Shown in pieces: positions 1-8,581 of a stretch of DNA of 33,629 nucleotides. A program made the translations under genes and the position numbers. The notes under the pieces are model-generated. The model saw only the letters and a list, made by a program, of their open reading frames with translations, did not search any database and had not been told where the DNA came from. The first letter of the stretch is position 1. The number at the start of each line of letters is the position of its first letter. The stretch lies in assembly GCA_028278345.1 (NCBI GenBank), contig JANQEL010000212.1:1-33629 (forward strand). The letters run 5' to 3'. The stretch comes from Myxococcota bacterium (GTDB taxonomy: Bacteria > Myxococcota_A > UBA9160 > UBA4427).

Positions 1-1008
1 CTTGATCACGTCGAGGTCGAAGGAGATCTGGAACTCGGCCTGCGGTCGCGCCACCGCGAAGATCCAGCGCAGCATCTCGGGTTCGTAGATTTCGAGGCAG
101 TCGGCGACGGTGAGTGCGCCTCCCTTCGAACTCGAGATCTTGCCGCCTTCACCCTTGATGCGGACGAAGTCGTAGGCGACGTACTCGGGTGCCCAACCGT
201 CGTAGACCTCGGCCACGATCTCACGCGCGGTGTCGTAGCTGCCGCCGGCCGAAGAGTGATCCTTGCCGCCGGGTTCGAAGCAGACGCCTTCGTGCTTCCA
301 GCGCATGGGCCAGTCGACGCGCCAGGGGAGCTTCAGGTTGCCGCCCTCGCGCAGGTCGATCGTATGGATGGCCCCGCACGAGCGGCACTTCACCTCGACC
401 GACCATTCGCCGTCCCAGGAGAAGTCGAGCTCGTCGCGCCCGCAGCTGTCGCAGAAGCCCGCGAGGGGCAGCCAATCGTCGGCCAGGGGTTGCGTGCGGT
501 GTTGGTCGAGGATGCGAGCGATCGCGTCGCGCTTCTCGAGGGCGCGGCGGATGCCCTCGGCGTATTTCCCCGCGTGGTAGGCCTTCGACTGCCGGATGAA
601 TTCAGGTGCGATCGCGAGGGGATCGAGGCTCGACTCGAAGGCCGCGATGTGATGCGCGGCGTAACTCTCCTCGATGCCGAAGGGATCGGGCACGTCGGCC
701 ACGCTGCGCCGCAGGTTCGCCTCGAGCATCTCCTGCTCGGGCATGTCGGCGGGCACCTTGCGGAAGACGTCGAAGTCATCCCACGAATAGATGAAGCGAA
801 CCTCGCGCCCCTGGTCGCGCAGGGCGCGCGCCACCAGGTCGACGGTGATCACCTCGCGGAAGTTGCCGATGTGCACGGTGCCGGAGGGGGTGATGCCAGC
901 GGCCACCGTGATCACATCGACATCGGGATGCTTCCCCGCCGTCGCCCGGGCGGCGTGATCCGCCCAGTGGGAGTAATACTCGTCGCGATTACCCGAAGCC
1001 TTCGCCAT
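1..1008 (-). CDS. lysS: Lysyl-tRNA synthetase, class I (N-terminal part; runs off the left edge)
   Basis: This enzyme charges tRNA-Lys with lysine in the cytoplasm. The 336 visible residues start at the ATG at 1008 and are open to the window edge, so the C-terminal anticodon-binding part is missing. Class I hallmarks are present: the HIGH-type motif HIGN at residues 46-49 after PSG, and the KMSKS-type motif KISSSKG at 290-296. A CxxC pair at 186/189 and another at 208/211 look like zinc-binding knuckles of this family. The family (archaeal-type LysRS) is also found in alphaproteobacteria, spirochaetes and scattered other bacteria, in place of the usual class II enzyme. It is followed 34 bases upstream of its start by the stop of an SDR gene on the same strand. 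Identification is firm. Confidence 0.93.
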   Translation of the reverse strand, partial: MAKASGNRDEYYSHWADHAARATAGKHPDVDVITVAAGITPSGTVHIGNFREVITVDLVARALRDQGREVRFIYSWDDFDVFRKVPADMPEQEMLEANLRRSVADVPDPFGIEESYAAHHIAAFESSLDPLAIAPEFIRQSKAYHAGKYAEGIRRALEKRDAIARILDQHRTQPLADDWLPLAGFCDSCGRDELDFSWDGEWSVEVKCRSCGAIHTIDLREGGNLKLPWRVDWPMRWKHEGVCFEPGGKDHSSAGGSYDTAREIVAEVYDGWAPEYVAYDFVRIKGEGGKISSSKGGALTVADCLEIYEPEMLRWIFAVARPQAEFQISFDLDVIK

Positions 1009-1042
1009 CGGGCGCTAGTTCAGCACAGCCGGGATGTTGCGC

Positions 1043-1948
1043 CTAGCCCTTGAGGCTCTTCATCGCCGCCATCATCTCTTCGGCGGCGTTCGCGGGGATC
1101 ACGTAGCCCTCGGGATCGCGGATCTTGGCGATGTTGTCGCGCACCTCTTCGACGCTCACGCCCTCTTCGGCCGTGTTCGTATAGCCCTCGCAAAGCCCGA
1201 TGAAGACCCGGGCGAAGCGTCCGGCGCCCACCGAGAAGATCTCGTGGGTGAAGTCGCAATCCTCGGAGCAGAGAAAGGCCACCATCGAGGTGACGTAGGC
1301 GGGGTCGAGGTTGAGATCCATCTGATCGAGGATGCCCGTCGTCATGCGCGTCTGGGCGATCGGCGCGATCACGTTGCTCTTGATGTTGTACTTGGCGCCT
1401 TCCTGGGAGAGCACGTTCGAGAGCCCCACCATGCCCATTTTGGCCGCGCCGTAGTTTGCCTGGCCGAAGTTGCCGAACACGCCGGCCGCCGAAGCCGTGT
1501 GCACCATGCGCCCGTAGTTGCGGTCCTTCATCACCTTGAAGGCGGGCTGCGAGACGTAGAAGGCGCCGCGCAGGTGGACGTCGAGCACGAGGGTCATCTC
1601 TTCGGGGGTCATCTTCGCGAAGCTCTTGTCGCGCAGGATGCCGGCGTTGTTGATCAGGATGTCGACCTGACCGAAGTTGTCCATCGCGGTCTGCACGATC
1701 GCTTCACCGCCTTCGGGGGTCGAGACCGAGTCGTAATTCGCAACCGCGGTACCGCCCGCTTCTTCGATCTCCTTCACGACGAGGTCGGCCGCCGCGTTGC
1801 CCGAGCCGGAGCCGTCGACCGCACCGCCGAGATCGTTCACCACCACCTGGGCGCCGCGCCTGGCGAGTTCGAGGGCGTGGGACTTGCCGAGACCGCCGCC
1901 GGCACCGGTGATGACGGCTACGCGGCCGTCGAAACGAACTTCACTCAT
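1043..1948 (-). CDS. SDR-family 3-hydroxyacyl-CoA dehydrogenase-like protein
   Basis: This is a 301-residue classical short-chain dehydrogenase. The NAD(P)-binding motif TGAGGGLG is near residue 15, NNAG follows near residue 100, and the catalytic Ser and YxxxK are in a segment reading SAAG...NYGAAK with the normal 13-residue Ser-Tyr spacing. The extended loop NDLGGAVDGSGSGN after beta-2 and the C-terminal extension resemble the dehydrogenase domain of peroxisomal multifunctional enzyme type 2 (HSD17B4) and its bacterial homologues. Those oxidise 3-hydroxyacyl-CoA to 3-oxoacyl-CoA in beta-oxidation. No hydratase or SCP2 domain is fused here. The acyl-CoA role is inferred from family resemblance and from the many acyl-CoA dehydrogenases nearby. 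The exact substrate cannot be read from the sequence. Confidence 0.85.
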   Translation of the reverse strand: MSEVRFDGRVAVITGAGGGLGKSHALELARRGAQVVVNDLGGAVDGSGSGNAAADLVVKEIEEAGGTAVANYDSVSTPEGGEAIVQTAMDNFGQVDILINNAGILRDKSFAKMTPEEMTLVLDVHLRGAFYVSQPAFKVMKDRNYGRMVHTASAAGVFGNFGQANYGAAKMGMVGLSNVLSQEGAKYNIKSNVIAPIAQTRMTTGILDQMDLNLDPAYVTSMVAFLCSEDCDFTHEIFSVGAGRFARVFIGLCEGYTNTAEEGVSVEEVRDNIAKIRDPEGYVIPANAAEEMMAAMKSLKG

Positions 1949-2158
1949 CGATCTTGCTCCTTGCTCTTCGTGTCACGCAGCGGTGACCGGGATTGGGAAC
2001 CGGAGGCGGTTGCGTCCGGAGCTTCGCGAGACGCGCTGCGGGGAAGTGCGCAATGCAGCGGAGGCGAAGTCGCCGCGGAAGGCGCGGCGGGCGGGCAGAA
2101 TAAGCCAGCGATCGATCGTTCGCAGCGCTCGCCGGTGATCGACTCTGTACCGATTGGT

Positions 2159-2650
2159 TCAGACGACTTCGCGCAACGCGCCGGTATCTACGTCGTAGAC
2201 GAAGCCGCGTACGGCATCGCGATGGAGCAGGAAGGCGCACGCCTTCACCCTCGCGATCGACGCGCGGACGTCTTCGTCGAGATCCTCGAAGGTGCCGATC
2301 TCGAATTCTGGTCGTGAGCCCACTTCGTCTTCGAGTTCGCTCGCGAACTCATCCCCATCGAAGCCCGCCATGCCGCACTTCGTGTGATGGATCAGCATGA
2401 TCTCGCGGGTGCCGAGCTTGCGCTGGCTGATCACGAGGGAGCGCAGCATGTCGTCGGTCACGATGCCGCCGGCGTTGCGCATCACATGCGCATCGCCCGG
2501 TTGCAGACCGAGGAGGGCCGGGACGTTCATGCGGGCATCCATGCAGGCCACGATCGCGATCTGCTTGCTCGGCGGGCCGGCGAGCCCTCCGGCGTCGAAG
2601 CCGGATTCGTGCTGCTGGTTGTTGGCGAGGAAGTCGTCGGTCGAGGTCAT
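2159..2650 (-). CDS. Beta-class carbonic anhydrase
   Basis: This 163-residue protein should interconvert CO2 and bicarbonate with a zinc ion in the cytoplasm. The zinc ligands and catalytic dyad are visible: C36, D38 and R40 in ACMDARMN, and H89 and C92 in HHTKCGM. The RNAGG segment at 58-62 is also conserved. Length and motifs fit the short mycobacterial Rv1284-like subgroup better than the E. coli Can type. The reading frame is open far upstream, but the ATG at 2650 gives the expected family N terminus, so I chose it. The 210 bases between this stop and the SDR start at 1948 show no gene. A DUF6624-like gene lies 50 bases upstream on the same strand and may be cotranscribed. Confidence 0.92.
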   Translation of the reverse strand: MTSTDDFLANNQQHESGFDAGGLAGPPSKQIAIVACMDARMNVPALLGLQPGDAHVMRNAGGIVTDDMLRSLVISQRKLGTREIMLIHHTKCGMAGFDGDEFASELEDEVGSRPEFEIGTFEDLDEDVRASIARVKACAFLLHRDAVRGFVYDVDTGALREVV

Positions 2651-2700
2651 GGGCTGCAGCGTATCTCCATTCCCCGAAACTGCACGGCCGCGCGGCGCTC

Positions 2701-3300
2701 TCAGTCTTCCAGCCAGCCCACGCGCTTCGCCCAGGCCTCGATTTCGGCCTGGCGCTCGGCCCAGGGCTTCGGCGCGCAGCCGCCCTCGACCTCCGCCTGG
2801 GCACGCGAGCGCGCCACCGTCTCTTCGAGGGGAGGCAGGCCGACTTCCGCGCGGCGCGTCTCGACGTCGGTGCCTTCTTCGATCGGCCAGGGGCTCAGCT
2901 CGTCGTTCTCGTCCCAATCGAGCAGCGTTCCGTACACCTGCGGCCGGCGCTCGTTGTAACAGATGCGATCGAGCAGCATGGCGGCGTGGGCGGCCGGGGC
3001 TTCGTCTTCTTCGACGGCGCGCTCGAGTTCGGCGAGGCAGCGTCGTTGGAAGGCGGGCTCGCCGATCGCGTGGGTCGCGATCATCCAGGCCGCCGTTGAA
3101 GCCTCCATGCCGACTTTGCTCACCGCCGGCCAGCCCCCGGCGTCGAGCATGGCCTCGAAGGTGCGCGCATTCTCGCGATGCACGGCTTCCATCTCGGGGT
3201 GGTAGCCCTCGAAGAGCTCCCCGCGTTCGATCAACTCGCTGCGCTTCGCCTGATCGCGGTCGCGCAGGGCGAGCAGGCGGCTCGTCGTCTCGGCATCCAT
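2701..3300 (-). CDS. DUF6624-like hypothetical protein
   Basis: The 199-residue protein has no recognised enzyme motif. It is rich in charged helices and shows a pattern typical of DUF6624-type proteins: an N-terminal helical segment, a central block with a Gly-Trp-Pro loop (GGWPA) followed by AxxAxWMIATHA, then a helix LLDRICYNERRPQVYGT. Such proteins are usually small, cytoplasmic and uncharacterised. The start is taken as the ATG at 3300. A longer open frame exists but would run into the divergent ankyrin gene that starts at 3357. There are 56 bases between the two divergent starts, so their promoters must be very close or overlapping. The function is unknown, and the family assignment is from memory of the pattern. 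Confidence 0.7.
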   Translation of the reverse strand: MDAETTSRLLALRDRDQAKRSELIERGELFEGYHPEMEAVHRENARTFEAMLDAGGWPAVSKVGMEASTAAWMIATHAIGEPAFQRRCLAELERAVEEDEAPAAHAAMLLDRICYNERRPQVYGTLLDWDENDELSPWPIEEGTDVETRRAEVGLPPLEETVARSRAQAEVEGGCAPKPWAERQAEIEAWAKRVGWLED

Positions 3301-3356
3301 GGTCGCTCGGCAGTGTATGCTGGCGAGTGGCCAACGCGCACCCGGGAGGACGAAGC

Positions 3357-4022
3357 ATGGCAGAGGTGGATGAGAAGGGCTTCGTAGAGTTCGTGGTCGC
3401 GGGCGACGTCGATGGCGTGCGGGCTGCACTCGACGCGAGCCCGGCGCTGGCCTCTGCGCGAGACTGGGAGGGGGCGTCGGTGATCTCACGGGCGGTGTAT
3501 CTCGGGCGCATGGAGCTGGCTCGTGAGATTGCGTCGAAGCGGAGCGATCTCGATCTCTTCGAGGCTTCGTGCATCGGGGATGTGGAGAGCGTGGCGCGCC
3601 ACATCGATGCCGATGCAGCCAACGCCAACGCGGTCGCGCCCGACGGTTTCACGCCTCTCGGCTTTGCTGCGTTCTTTGGACACGAGGAGTTGCTCACGCT
3701 GCTCCTGGCGCGCGGTGCGGATGCGAACCTCGCGGCGAGCAATCCGATGGCGGTCGCGCCCATTCACAGCGCGGCGGCGAATCAGGAACCCGCCAAGGCG
3801 GTCAGTCTCTCTCGCGCGCTACTCGAAGCCGGTGCCAAGCCCAACGCGAAACAGCAGGGCGGTTTCGCGCCACTGCACGAAGCGACCTTGAACCGCAACC
3901 TACCCCTGATCGAACTGCTCGTCGCGCACGGCGCCGACCCGCAGCAGGCCAACGACGAAGGCCAGTCGTCGATCGATATCGCGCGCGCCGAGGGCTTCGA
4001 CGACGTGCTCGAACGCTTCTAG
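3357..4022 (+). CDS. Ankyrin-repeat protein
   Basis: This 221-residue protein is built from ankyrin-type helix-loop-helix repeats. The clearest are DGFTPLGFAAFFGHEELLTLLLARGADANL (about residues 97-126), a second with APIHSAA...LLEAGAKPNA, and a third with FAPLHEATLNRNLPLIELLVAHGADP. The N-terminal third contains degenerate repeats. No signal peptide is visible, so it should be a cytoplasmic protein-interaction module. A GGGAGGA ribosome-binding site lies about 8 bases before the ATG. The gene is divergent from the DUF6624-like gene and convergent with egtB, and the two stop codons share the palindrome CTAG at 4019-4022. The partner protein is unknown. Confidence 0.88.
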   Translation: MAEVDEKGFVEFVVAGDVDGVRAALDASPALASARDWEGASVISRAVYLGRMELAREIASKRSDLDLFEASCIGDVESVARHIDADAANANAVAPDGFTPLGFAAFFGHEELLTLLLARGADANLAASNPMAVAPIHSAAANQEPAKAVSLSRALLEAGAKPNAKQQGGFAPLHEATLNRNLPLIELLVAHGADPQQANDEGQSSIDIARAEGFDDVLERF

Positions 4023-5392
4023 CGAGCGTCCTTCGCCAGGCGGATGCCGCTGAACTGCCAGCGCGTCTCGGCCGGGAAGAAGTTTCGATACGTGGCGCGG
4101 ATGTGCGAAGCCGGCGTCACACACGAACCGCCGCGCAGCACGAGCTGGTTGCACATGAATTTGCCGTTGTACTCGCCGACGGGGCCCTCCGGCGCGCGGA
4201 AGCCCGGATAGGCGACATAGGGGCTCGCGGTCCACTCCCAGACGTCGCCGTAGAGCTGCGCCTCGGCGCCGGTCACCGCCTCCCCGGCGCGCGGGTGCAG
4301 GAAGCCGGACTCGACGAAGTTGCCGCTGGTTTCACGATCCGCCGCCGCGACTTCCCATTCGGCTTCGGTGGGAAGTCGACTCCCCGCCCAACGCGCGAAC
4401 GCGTCGGCCTCGTAGAAGCTCACGTGGGTGACGGGCTCACCGGGGAAGACCTCGCGTGGCCCGTGCAGGGTCTGGATCTGCCAGGGGTCGCTCTCGCCGC
4501 GGCGGAACCAATACCCGGGCGCGTTCCAGTTCTCGCTGCGGATGACGTCCCAACCCTCCGAGAGCCAGAGCTCGGCGCGCGTGTAACCACCGTCATCCAT
4601 GAAGTCGAGATACTCGCCACAAGAGATCGGTCGCGAACCCAGGGCGAAGGCTTCGAGGAAGGTGCGATGGCGCGGCCGTTCGTTGTCGAAGGCGAAGCGA
4701 TCCCCATCGTGTCCGATCGACGCCAGGCCCTCGGGATGATCCACCCACTCGTGGCTGGCCAGCGCGGGCGGGTTCGCAAGCGGTCGCGGCTTCGCATAGG
4801 CGGGCAACATCGGATTGGCCGAGAGCGCGTGCTTGATGTCGGTGAGGATCAACTCCTGGTGCTGTTGTTCGTGGTGCAGGCCGAGCTCCAGCAGGCCGCG
4901 TCGCTCGACGTCGTCGTCGAGTTGCCCGGACGCGAGGAGGTGACGCATCGCGCTGTCCACGGCTTCGCGATACGCGCTCACTTCCGAAACACTCGGACGC
5001 GAGAGCATCCCGCGCTCGGGTCGCGCATGCATCGGCCCCACGCTGTTGTAGTAGGAGTTGAACAGGAAGCCGTAATCGGGATGGTGCGGTGTGTAGACGT
5101 CTCCGTTCGCGGTCTTCGTTCCAGTCAGGATGAAGGTCTCGAAGTACCAGGTGACGTGTGCGAGGTGCCACTTGGTGGGGCTCGCCATGTCCATCGACTG
5201 CAGGCACTGGTCTTCGGGAGAGAGCGGTGCGGCGAGGGCTTCGGTGGCGGAGCGAACCTCATCGTAGGCCGCGAGCAGGGGCCCGCAATCGAGGGGGACG
5301 TTCGCCGCGGCTTCGACAGGTGGGAGCGCGGGGTCGTCCCCGCCTGGCGGTTCGGGTTGACCTGCTGCGGAGGAATGTTGTGTGCGGGTCAT
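4019..5392 (-). CDS. egtB: Ergothioneine biosynthesis sulfoxide synthase EgtB
   Basis: EgtB is a non-haem iron enzyme that couples hercynine (trimethylhistidine) to gamma-glutamylcysteine or cysteine with O2. The 457-residue protein has an N-terminal DinB-like helical domain and a C-terminal formylglycine-generating-enzyme-like domain. The probable iron ligands are H79 (in HLAH), H174 and H178 (in HEQQH). The C-terminal half has the family signatures RLPTEAEWE, GDVWEWTASPY and LRGGSC, and ends GIRLAKD. The ATG at 5392 is preferred over an upstream in-frame ATG at 5488 because GAGAGGAGA lies just before it and the upstream 32 residues are not family-like. EgtD, the histidine methyltransferase that usually accompanies it, is not in this window. 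The protein is too short to be OvoA, which carries a methyltransferase domain. Confidence 0.93.
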   Translation of the reverse strand: MTRTQHSSAAGQPEPPGGDDPALPPVEAAANVPLDCGPLLAAYDEVRSATEALAAPLSPEDQCLQSMDMASPTKWHLAHVTWYFETFILTGTKTANGDVYTPHHPDYGFLFNSYYNSVGPMHARPERGMLSRPSVSEVSAYREAVDSAMRHLLASGQLDDDVERRGLLELGLHHEQQHQELILTDIKHALSANPMLPAYAKPRPLANPPALASHEWVDHPEGLASIGHDGDRFAFDNERPRHRTFLEAFALGSRPISCGEYLDFMDDGGYTRAELWLSEGWDVIRSENWNAPGYWFRRGESDPWQIQTLHGPREVFPGEPVTHVSFYEADAFARWAGSRLPTEAEWEVAAADRETSGNFVESGFLHPRAGEAVTGAEAQLYGDVWEWTASPYVAYPGFRAPEGPVGEYNGKFMCNQLVLRGGSCVTPASHIRATYRNFFPAETRWQFSGIRLAKDAR

Positions 5393-5628
5393 CGTCTCGC
5401 GGTCTCCTCTCGGTGGGTTCTGCGGTGAGCCTTGTGGGGAGCGCTGAGGGTAGCGCTCGAATCCGATCGTGGACCCGCATGCTGCCAACCCACTGCCGCG
5501 ACTGGACTAACGCGCGTCGAATCGAAGGGGAATCGAGAGTGCCATCACAACCGAGTGTTATTCGGCGATCGGTGGCATGCTCTCGCGTCGCGGGCTCCGC
5601 GCGAGCCGACTCCCAGGAGGACACAGCG

Positions 5629-6039
5629 ATGAGCACCATCTCGTTCGAACCGATCGCGATCTTGATCTCGACCCTCGTCGGCGGCGGGCTTGGCGCCCTG
5701 TGGTATTCGCCGGTGCTCTTCGGGAATGCCTGGATGAGCGCGCTCGGGAAGACCCAGGAAGACCTCGGCTCTCCGGGACCGGCGATGGCGGGCAGCATCT
5801 TCTCGTGTCTCGTCGCGGCGTGCGCGATGGACTTCCTGGTCGCAGCGACGGGAACGGTCACTGTGACCGCGGGTCTCGGACTCGGTTGTGTGGTGGGTCT
5901 TGGCGTCGTTGCCATGACGATGCTCTCCGACGCGCTGTTCTCGGGTTGGGGGTGGCCGCTCTATTTCATCCAGATGAGCTATCGCGCTCTCTATCTCGTA
6001 TTGATGGGCGGAATCAGCGGAGGGTTACGGGCAATGTGA
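5629..6039 (+). CDS. DUF1761-like small integral membrane protein
   Basis: This is a 136-residue hydrophobic protein with about four predicted transmembrane segments, roughly residues 8-28, 50-70, 75-98 and 108-130. The opening LVGGGLGALWYSPVLFGNAWM, a glycine-rich helix followed by WYSP and W-M, is characteristic of the DUF1761 family of unknown function. A strong AGGAGG ribosome-binding site at 5615-5620 fixes the ATG at 5629. The 236 bases between the egtB start and this gene contain no convincing ORF and must hold both divergent promoters. A terminator-like hairpin follows the stop directly. Confidence 0.8.
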   Translation: MSTISFEPIAILISTLVGGGLGALWYSPVLFGNAWMSALGKTQEDLGSPGPAMAGSIFSCLVAACAMDFLVAATGTVTVTAGLGLGCVVGLGVVAMTMLSDALFSGWGWPLYFIQMSYRALYLVLMGGISGGLRAM

Positions 6040-6064
6040 GCCCCACCCCCGGGTCGGCGGGGCT
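6039..6064. terminator. Terminator-like GC hairpin after the DUF1761 gene
   Basis: AGCCCC at 6039-6044 pairs with GGGGCT at 6059-6064 around a 14-base loop that can itself form a short CCC/GGG stem. It starts on the last base of the DUF1761 stop codon. No T-run follows, so termination is only inferred. Confidence 0.35.
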
Positions 6065-6078
6065 AGAGTCCGCGGCCC

Positions 6079-8277
6079 ATGTTCCGCCGCTCCTTCCCGC
6101 CTTCGGTTGCGTTCGTCCTGATCATTGCGTGCGTGTTCGCATTTGCTCCCGCGCGTACTGCTGACGCGTTCGAGCGCAAGGCCTATCACGTCGAGCGCAC
6201 CGATCTCCCAATCGAGATCGACGGCCGACTCGACGACGAAGCGTGGAAGCTCGCGAGGCCGGATGACACGTTTCATCAGGTCAACCCCGACGAAGGCGAA
6301 CCTCCCACCGAAGCCACCGTGTTTCGCGTGCTCACCGACGGGCAGAATCTCTACGTCGCGATTCGCATGACCGATAGCGAGCCGCACAAGATGATCGCGA
6401 ACCAGATGGTGCAGGACGGGAATCAGTTCGGCGACTCGCGCATCAATCTCTACTTCGACACCTTCAACGATCAACGCAACGGCTATTTCTTCCAGATCAA
6501 CCCGAATGGCACGCGCCGGGAGGGCCTGGTCGAGAACAACTCCAACTTCCGGATGGAGTGGAACACCATCTGGTACGCAGCCTCGACGGTGGATGCCGAC
6601 GGGTGGTCGGCGGAGTTCAAGATTCCATTCAAGTCGATCGTGTACGCCGCTGATGGCGATGGAGTCTGGGGCTTCGAAGTCGAGCGAATCGTTCGGCGCA
6701 AGAACGAGATGACTCGCTGGGGCAATTACTCGCGCAACCGTGCGCCCGGCACGATGGCGAACTCGGGAACGCTCACCGGGCTCTCGAATCTCGAAGGCAC
6801 CGGCCTCGACGTGAAGCCCAGCGGTTCGATCCTGCAGCGCCATACCTGGGAGCGCGATGACGACGCGCGGTTGCTCGACGAAGACGACGACACGAAGTTC
6901 GAGCCCTCCGGCGATGTCTTCTACAAGTTCCATCCCTCGATCACGGCGACGGTGACCGCAAACACGGACTTCCTCGAGGCGCCCCCCGACGACCAGCGCA
7001 ACATCGTCACCCGGTTCCCGCCGTTCCTACCCGAGCGGCGCGCATTCTTCCTGCAGGACGCGGCGATCTTCGAGGTCGCCGAGCTGACGGAAGCCATCAC
7101 GCCCTTCCGGAGCCGCACCCTGGGGCGCAACTCCGACGACGAGATCCTCGACATCGACGTGGGGGCCAAGCTGACGGGGCGCCTCGGCGACTTCAACTTC
7201 GGTGGCCAGTACGTCCGCGTTCCCGCGCAGAAGGGGCAGGGGGCGACCGACCTCGCCGTGATGCGCCTGCAACAGAACGTGCTGCAGGGATCGGCGGTCG
7301 GCCTGATCGGGACCATCGGCGATCGCGACGACGGCGACGACAACGCGCTGATCGGGGGTGACTTCCAATTCTTCGACAACGAGCTGGTGCCGGGCCGGAT
7401 CGTGAAGACGACCGCCTACTTCCTGCAGACGATCACCGACGGCGAGACGCGCCACGGCCAGGCCTTCGGCATCGACTTCATCTATCCCAACGATCGCGTG
7501 GACGCCTCCCTGCGCTACCGGGACATCGGCCAGGCGTTCAATCCCTCTCTGGGGGGCGTGCTGCGGCCCGGGATCCGCGAGTGGTTCACCGACTACCGCT
7601 ATCGCTGGCGTCCCGGAAACTACTTCCGGACGATCGATTCGGAGATGAAGCTCAACATCGTGACGAATCGCGACGTCGATCTCGAGACGCTGAAGTACAC
7701 CTGGGACTTCTTGACTTTCGAGAACAACTTCGGGGATCAGCTGATCTTCGGCTACGAACACCGGGAAGAACGCCTTCGGCGGGATCCCTTTCCGGTCTCC
7801 TCCGACGTGACGATCCCGCTCGGCAGCTACGACTTCGATCGCTTCCGCGCCAAGCTCGCGGCGTCAGTCGCGCGCAAGATCCAGCCTTCGATCGAGTTCG
7901 TCGGGGGGACGTACTACTCCGGCACCCTCTACCAGACGAACGTCAAGATCGAATTGCGCCCCTCGAAGCATCTCTACCTGGCGTTCGAATACGAACACAA
8001 CAAGGGAGACGTCGACGAGGGCGAGTTCACCCAACGGCTCGGTCGTGTTCGCTCGACGGTGGCCTTCACCCCCGTCATCTCGCTGACCAACGTGATCCAA
8101 TACGACAACGGAACCCAGAAGATGGGACATAGCAGCATCTTCCGTTGGGAGATCGAATCGGGGAACGATCTCTACCTGATCTTCAACTACGACTGGATCG
8201 AAGACGACGGTCCGGATCGCATGGTTTCGACCAAAGCCGAAGGTGCGGTGAAGGTTTCGTGGACCTTCCGTTTCTGA
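6079..8277 (+). CDS. DUF5916/CBM9-like predicted outer-membrane protein
   Basis: The 732-residue protein begins with a signal peptide: RR, a hydrophobic core LIIACVFAF, and probable cleavage after ADA near residue 30. Residues about 38-235 form a carbohydrate-binding-module-9-like beta sandwich (IEIDGRLDDEAW, then FKIPFKSI). The remainder matches the DUF5916 pattern (FLPERRAFF, then alternating beta strands), and the protein ends in Phe (WTFRF), as expected for an outer-membrane beta-barrel. Such proteins are common next to surface-polymer or uptake genes in Bacteroidota and deltaproteobacteria, but their role is unproven. The start has no strong ribosome-binding site and is supported mainly by the signal peptide. 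It stands alone between short intergenic hairpins, so it may be monocistronic. Confidence 0.82.
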   Translation: MFRRSFPPSVAFVLIIACVFAFAPARTADAFERKAYHVERTDLPIEIDGRLDDEAWKLARPDDTFHQVNPDEGEPPTEATVFRVLTDGQNLYVAIRMTDSEPHKMIANQMVQDGNQFGDSRINLYFDTFNDQRNGYFFQINPNGTRREGLVENNSNFRMEWNTIWYAASTVDADGWSAEFKIPFKSIVYAADGDGVWGFEVERIVRRKNEMTRWGNYSRNRAPGTMANSGTLTGLSNLEGTGLDVKPSGSILQRHTWERDDDARLLDEDDDTKFEPSGDVFYKFHPSITATVTANTDFLEAPPDDQRNIVTRFPPFLPERRAFFLQDAAIFEVAELTEAITPFRSRTLGRNSDDEILDIDVGAKLTGRLGDFNFGGQYVRVPAQKGQGATDLAVMRLQQNVLQGSAVGLIGTIGDRDDGDDNALIGGDFQFFDNELVPGRIVKTTAYFLQTITDGETRHGQAFGIDFIYPNDRVDASLRYRDIGQAFNPSLGGVLRPGIREWFTDYRYRWRPGNYFRTIDSEMKLNIVTNRDVDLETLKYTWDFLTFENNFGDQLIFGYEHREERLRRDPFPVSSDVTIPLGSYDFDRFRAKLAASVARKIQPSIEFVGGTYYSGTLYQTNVKIELRPSKHLYLAFEYEHNKGDVDEGEFTQRLGRVRSTVAFTPVISLTNVIQYDNGTQKMGHSSIFRWEIESGNDLYLIFNYDWIEDDGPDRMVSTKAEGAVKVSWTFRF

Positions 8278-8555
8278 TCGGGCGCGTATTCAGCGATCTG
8301 ACACGCGAAATTGTCATCAACGAACACGCGATCGCGTTGTGAGAACGCTTTCGAGAACGCGACTTCGTTTCAGATCAGAAGACCTTGCCCGCTTCAGCTT
8401 GAAACCGCGATTCCAACTCGCATCGCGTCGCTTCGAGAAACGATCTCACCATCGACCACCAACTGAGGTGAAGCCGACCCGAGTTGCGGGTGGCCGATAC
8501 GAGTGAGAAGCGGACTTGCCTGTGGCCGATCGGGACACCGAGAACTTCGAGTGGA
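8278..8555. other. Intergenic region upstream of the flagellin promoter
   Basis: No convincing gene is present. Short frames on both strands lack ribosome-binding sites and protein-like composition. Two elements stand out. ACGCGATCGCGT at 8326-8337 is a perfect 12-base palindrome. GAGAACGC occurs twice, at 8341-8348 and 8353-8360, with a 12-base period. They lie roughly 200-250 bases upstream of the sigma-54 promoter, a plausible distance for binding sites of a sigma-54 activator. That role is speculative. Confidence 0.45.
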
Positions 8556-8571
8556 TGGCATCCCCCTTGCA
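8556..8571 (+). promoter_or_regulatory. Sigma-54 (RpoN) promoter of the flagellin gene
   Basis: TGGCATCCCCCTTGCA matches the -24/-12 consensus TGGCAC-N5-TTGCW at every key position, with only C to T at the sixth base. The invariant GG and GC doublets are separated by the required 10 bases. Transcription should start near 8582, giving a leader of about 95 bases before the flagellin ATG. RpoN control of late flagellar genes is known in several proteobacterial groups. Confidence 0.85.
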
Positions 8572-8581
8572 CTGAGAAGGG

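Noticed and set aside
2159..3763. A 534-codon minus-strand open frame covering carbonic anhydrase and the region upstream
   Set aside because: Only the last 163 codons are protein-like. The rest is the antisense or shifted shadow of the DUF6624-like and ankyrin genes, caused by high GC.
3569..5428. A 619-codon plus-strand open frame
   Set aside because: It lies antisense to egtB, is very rich in Arg, Ala and Gly, and has no ribosome-binding site or recognisable domain.
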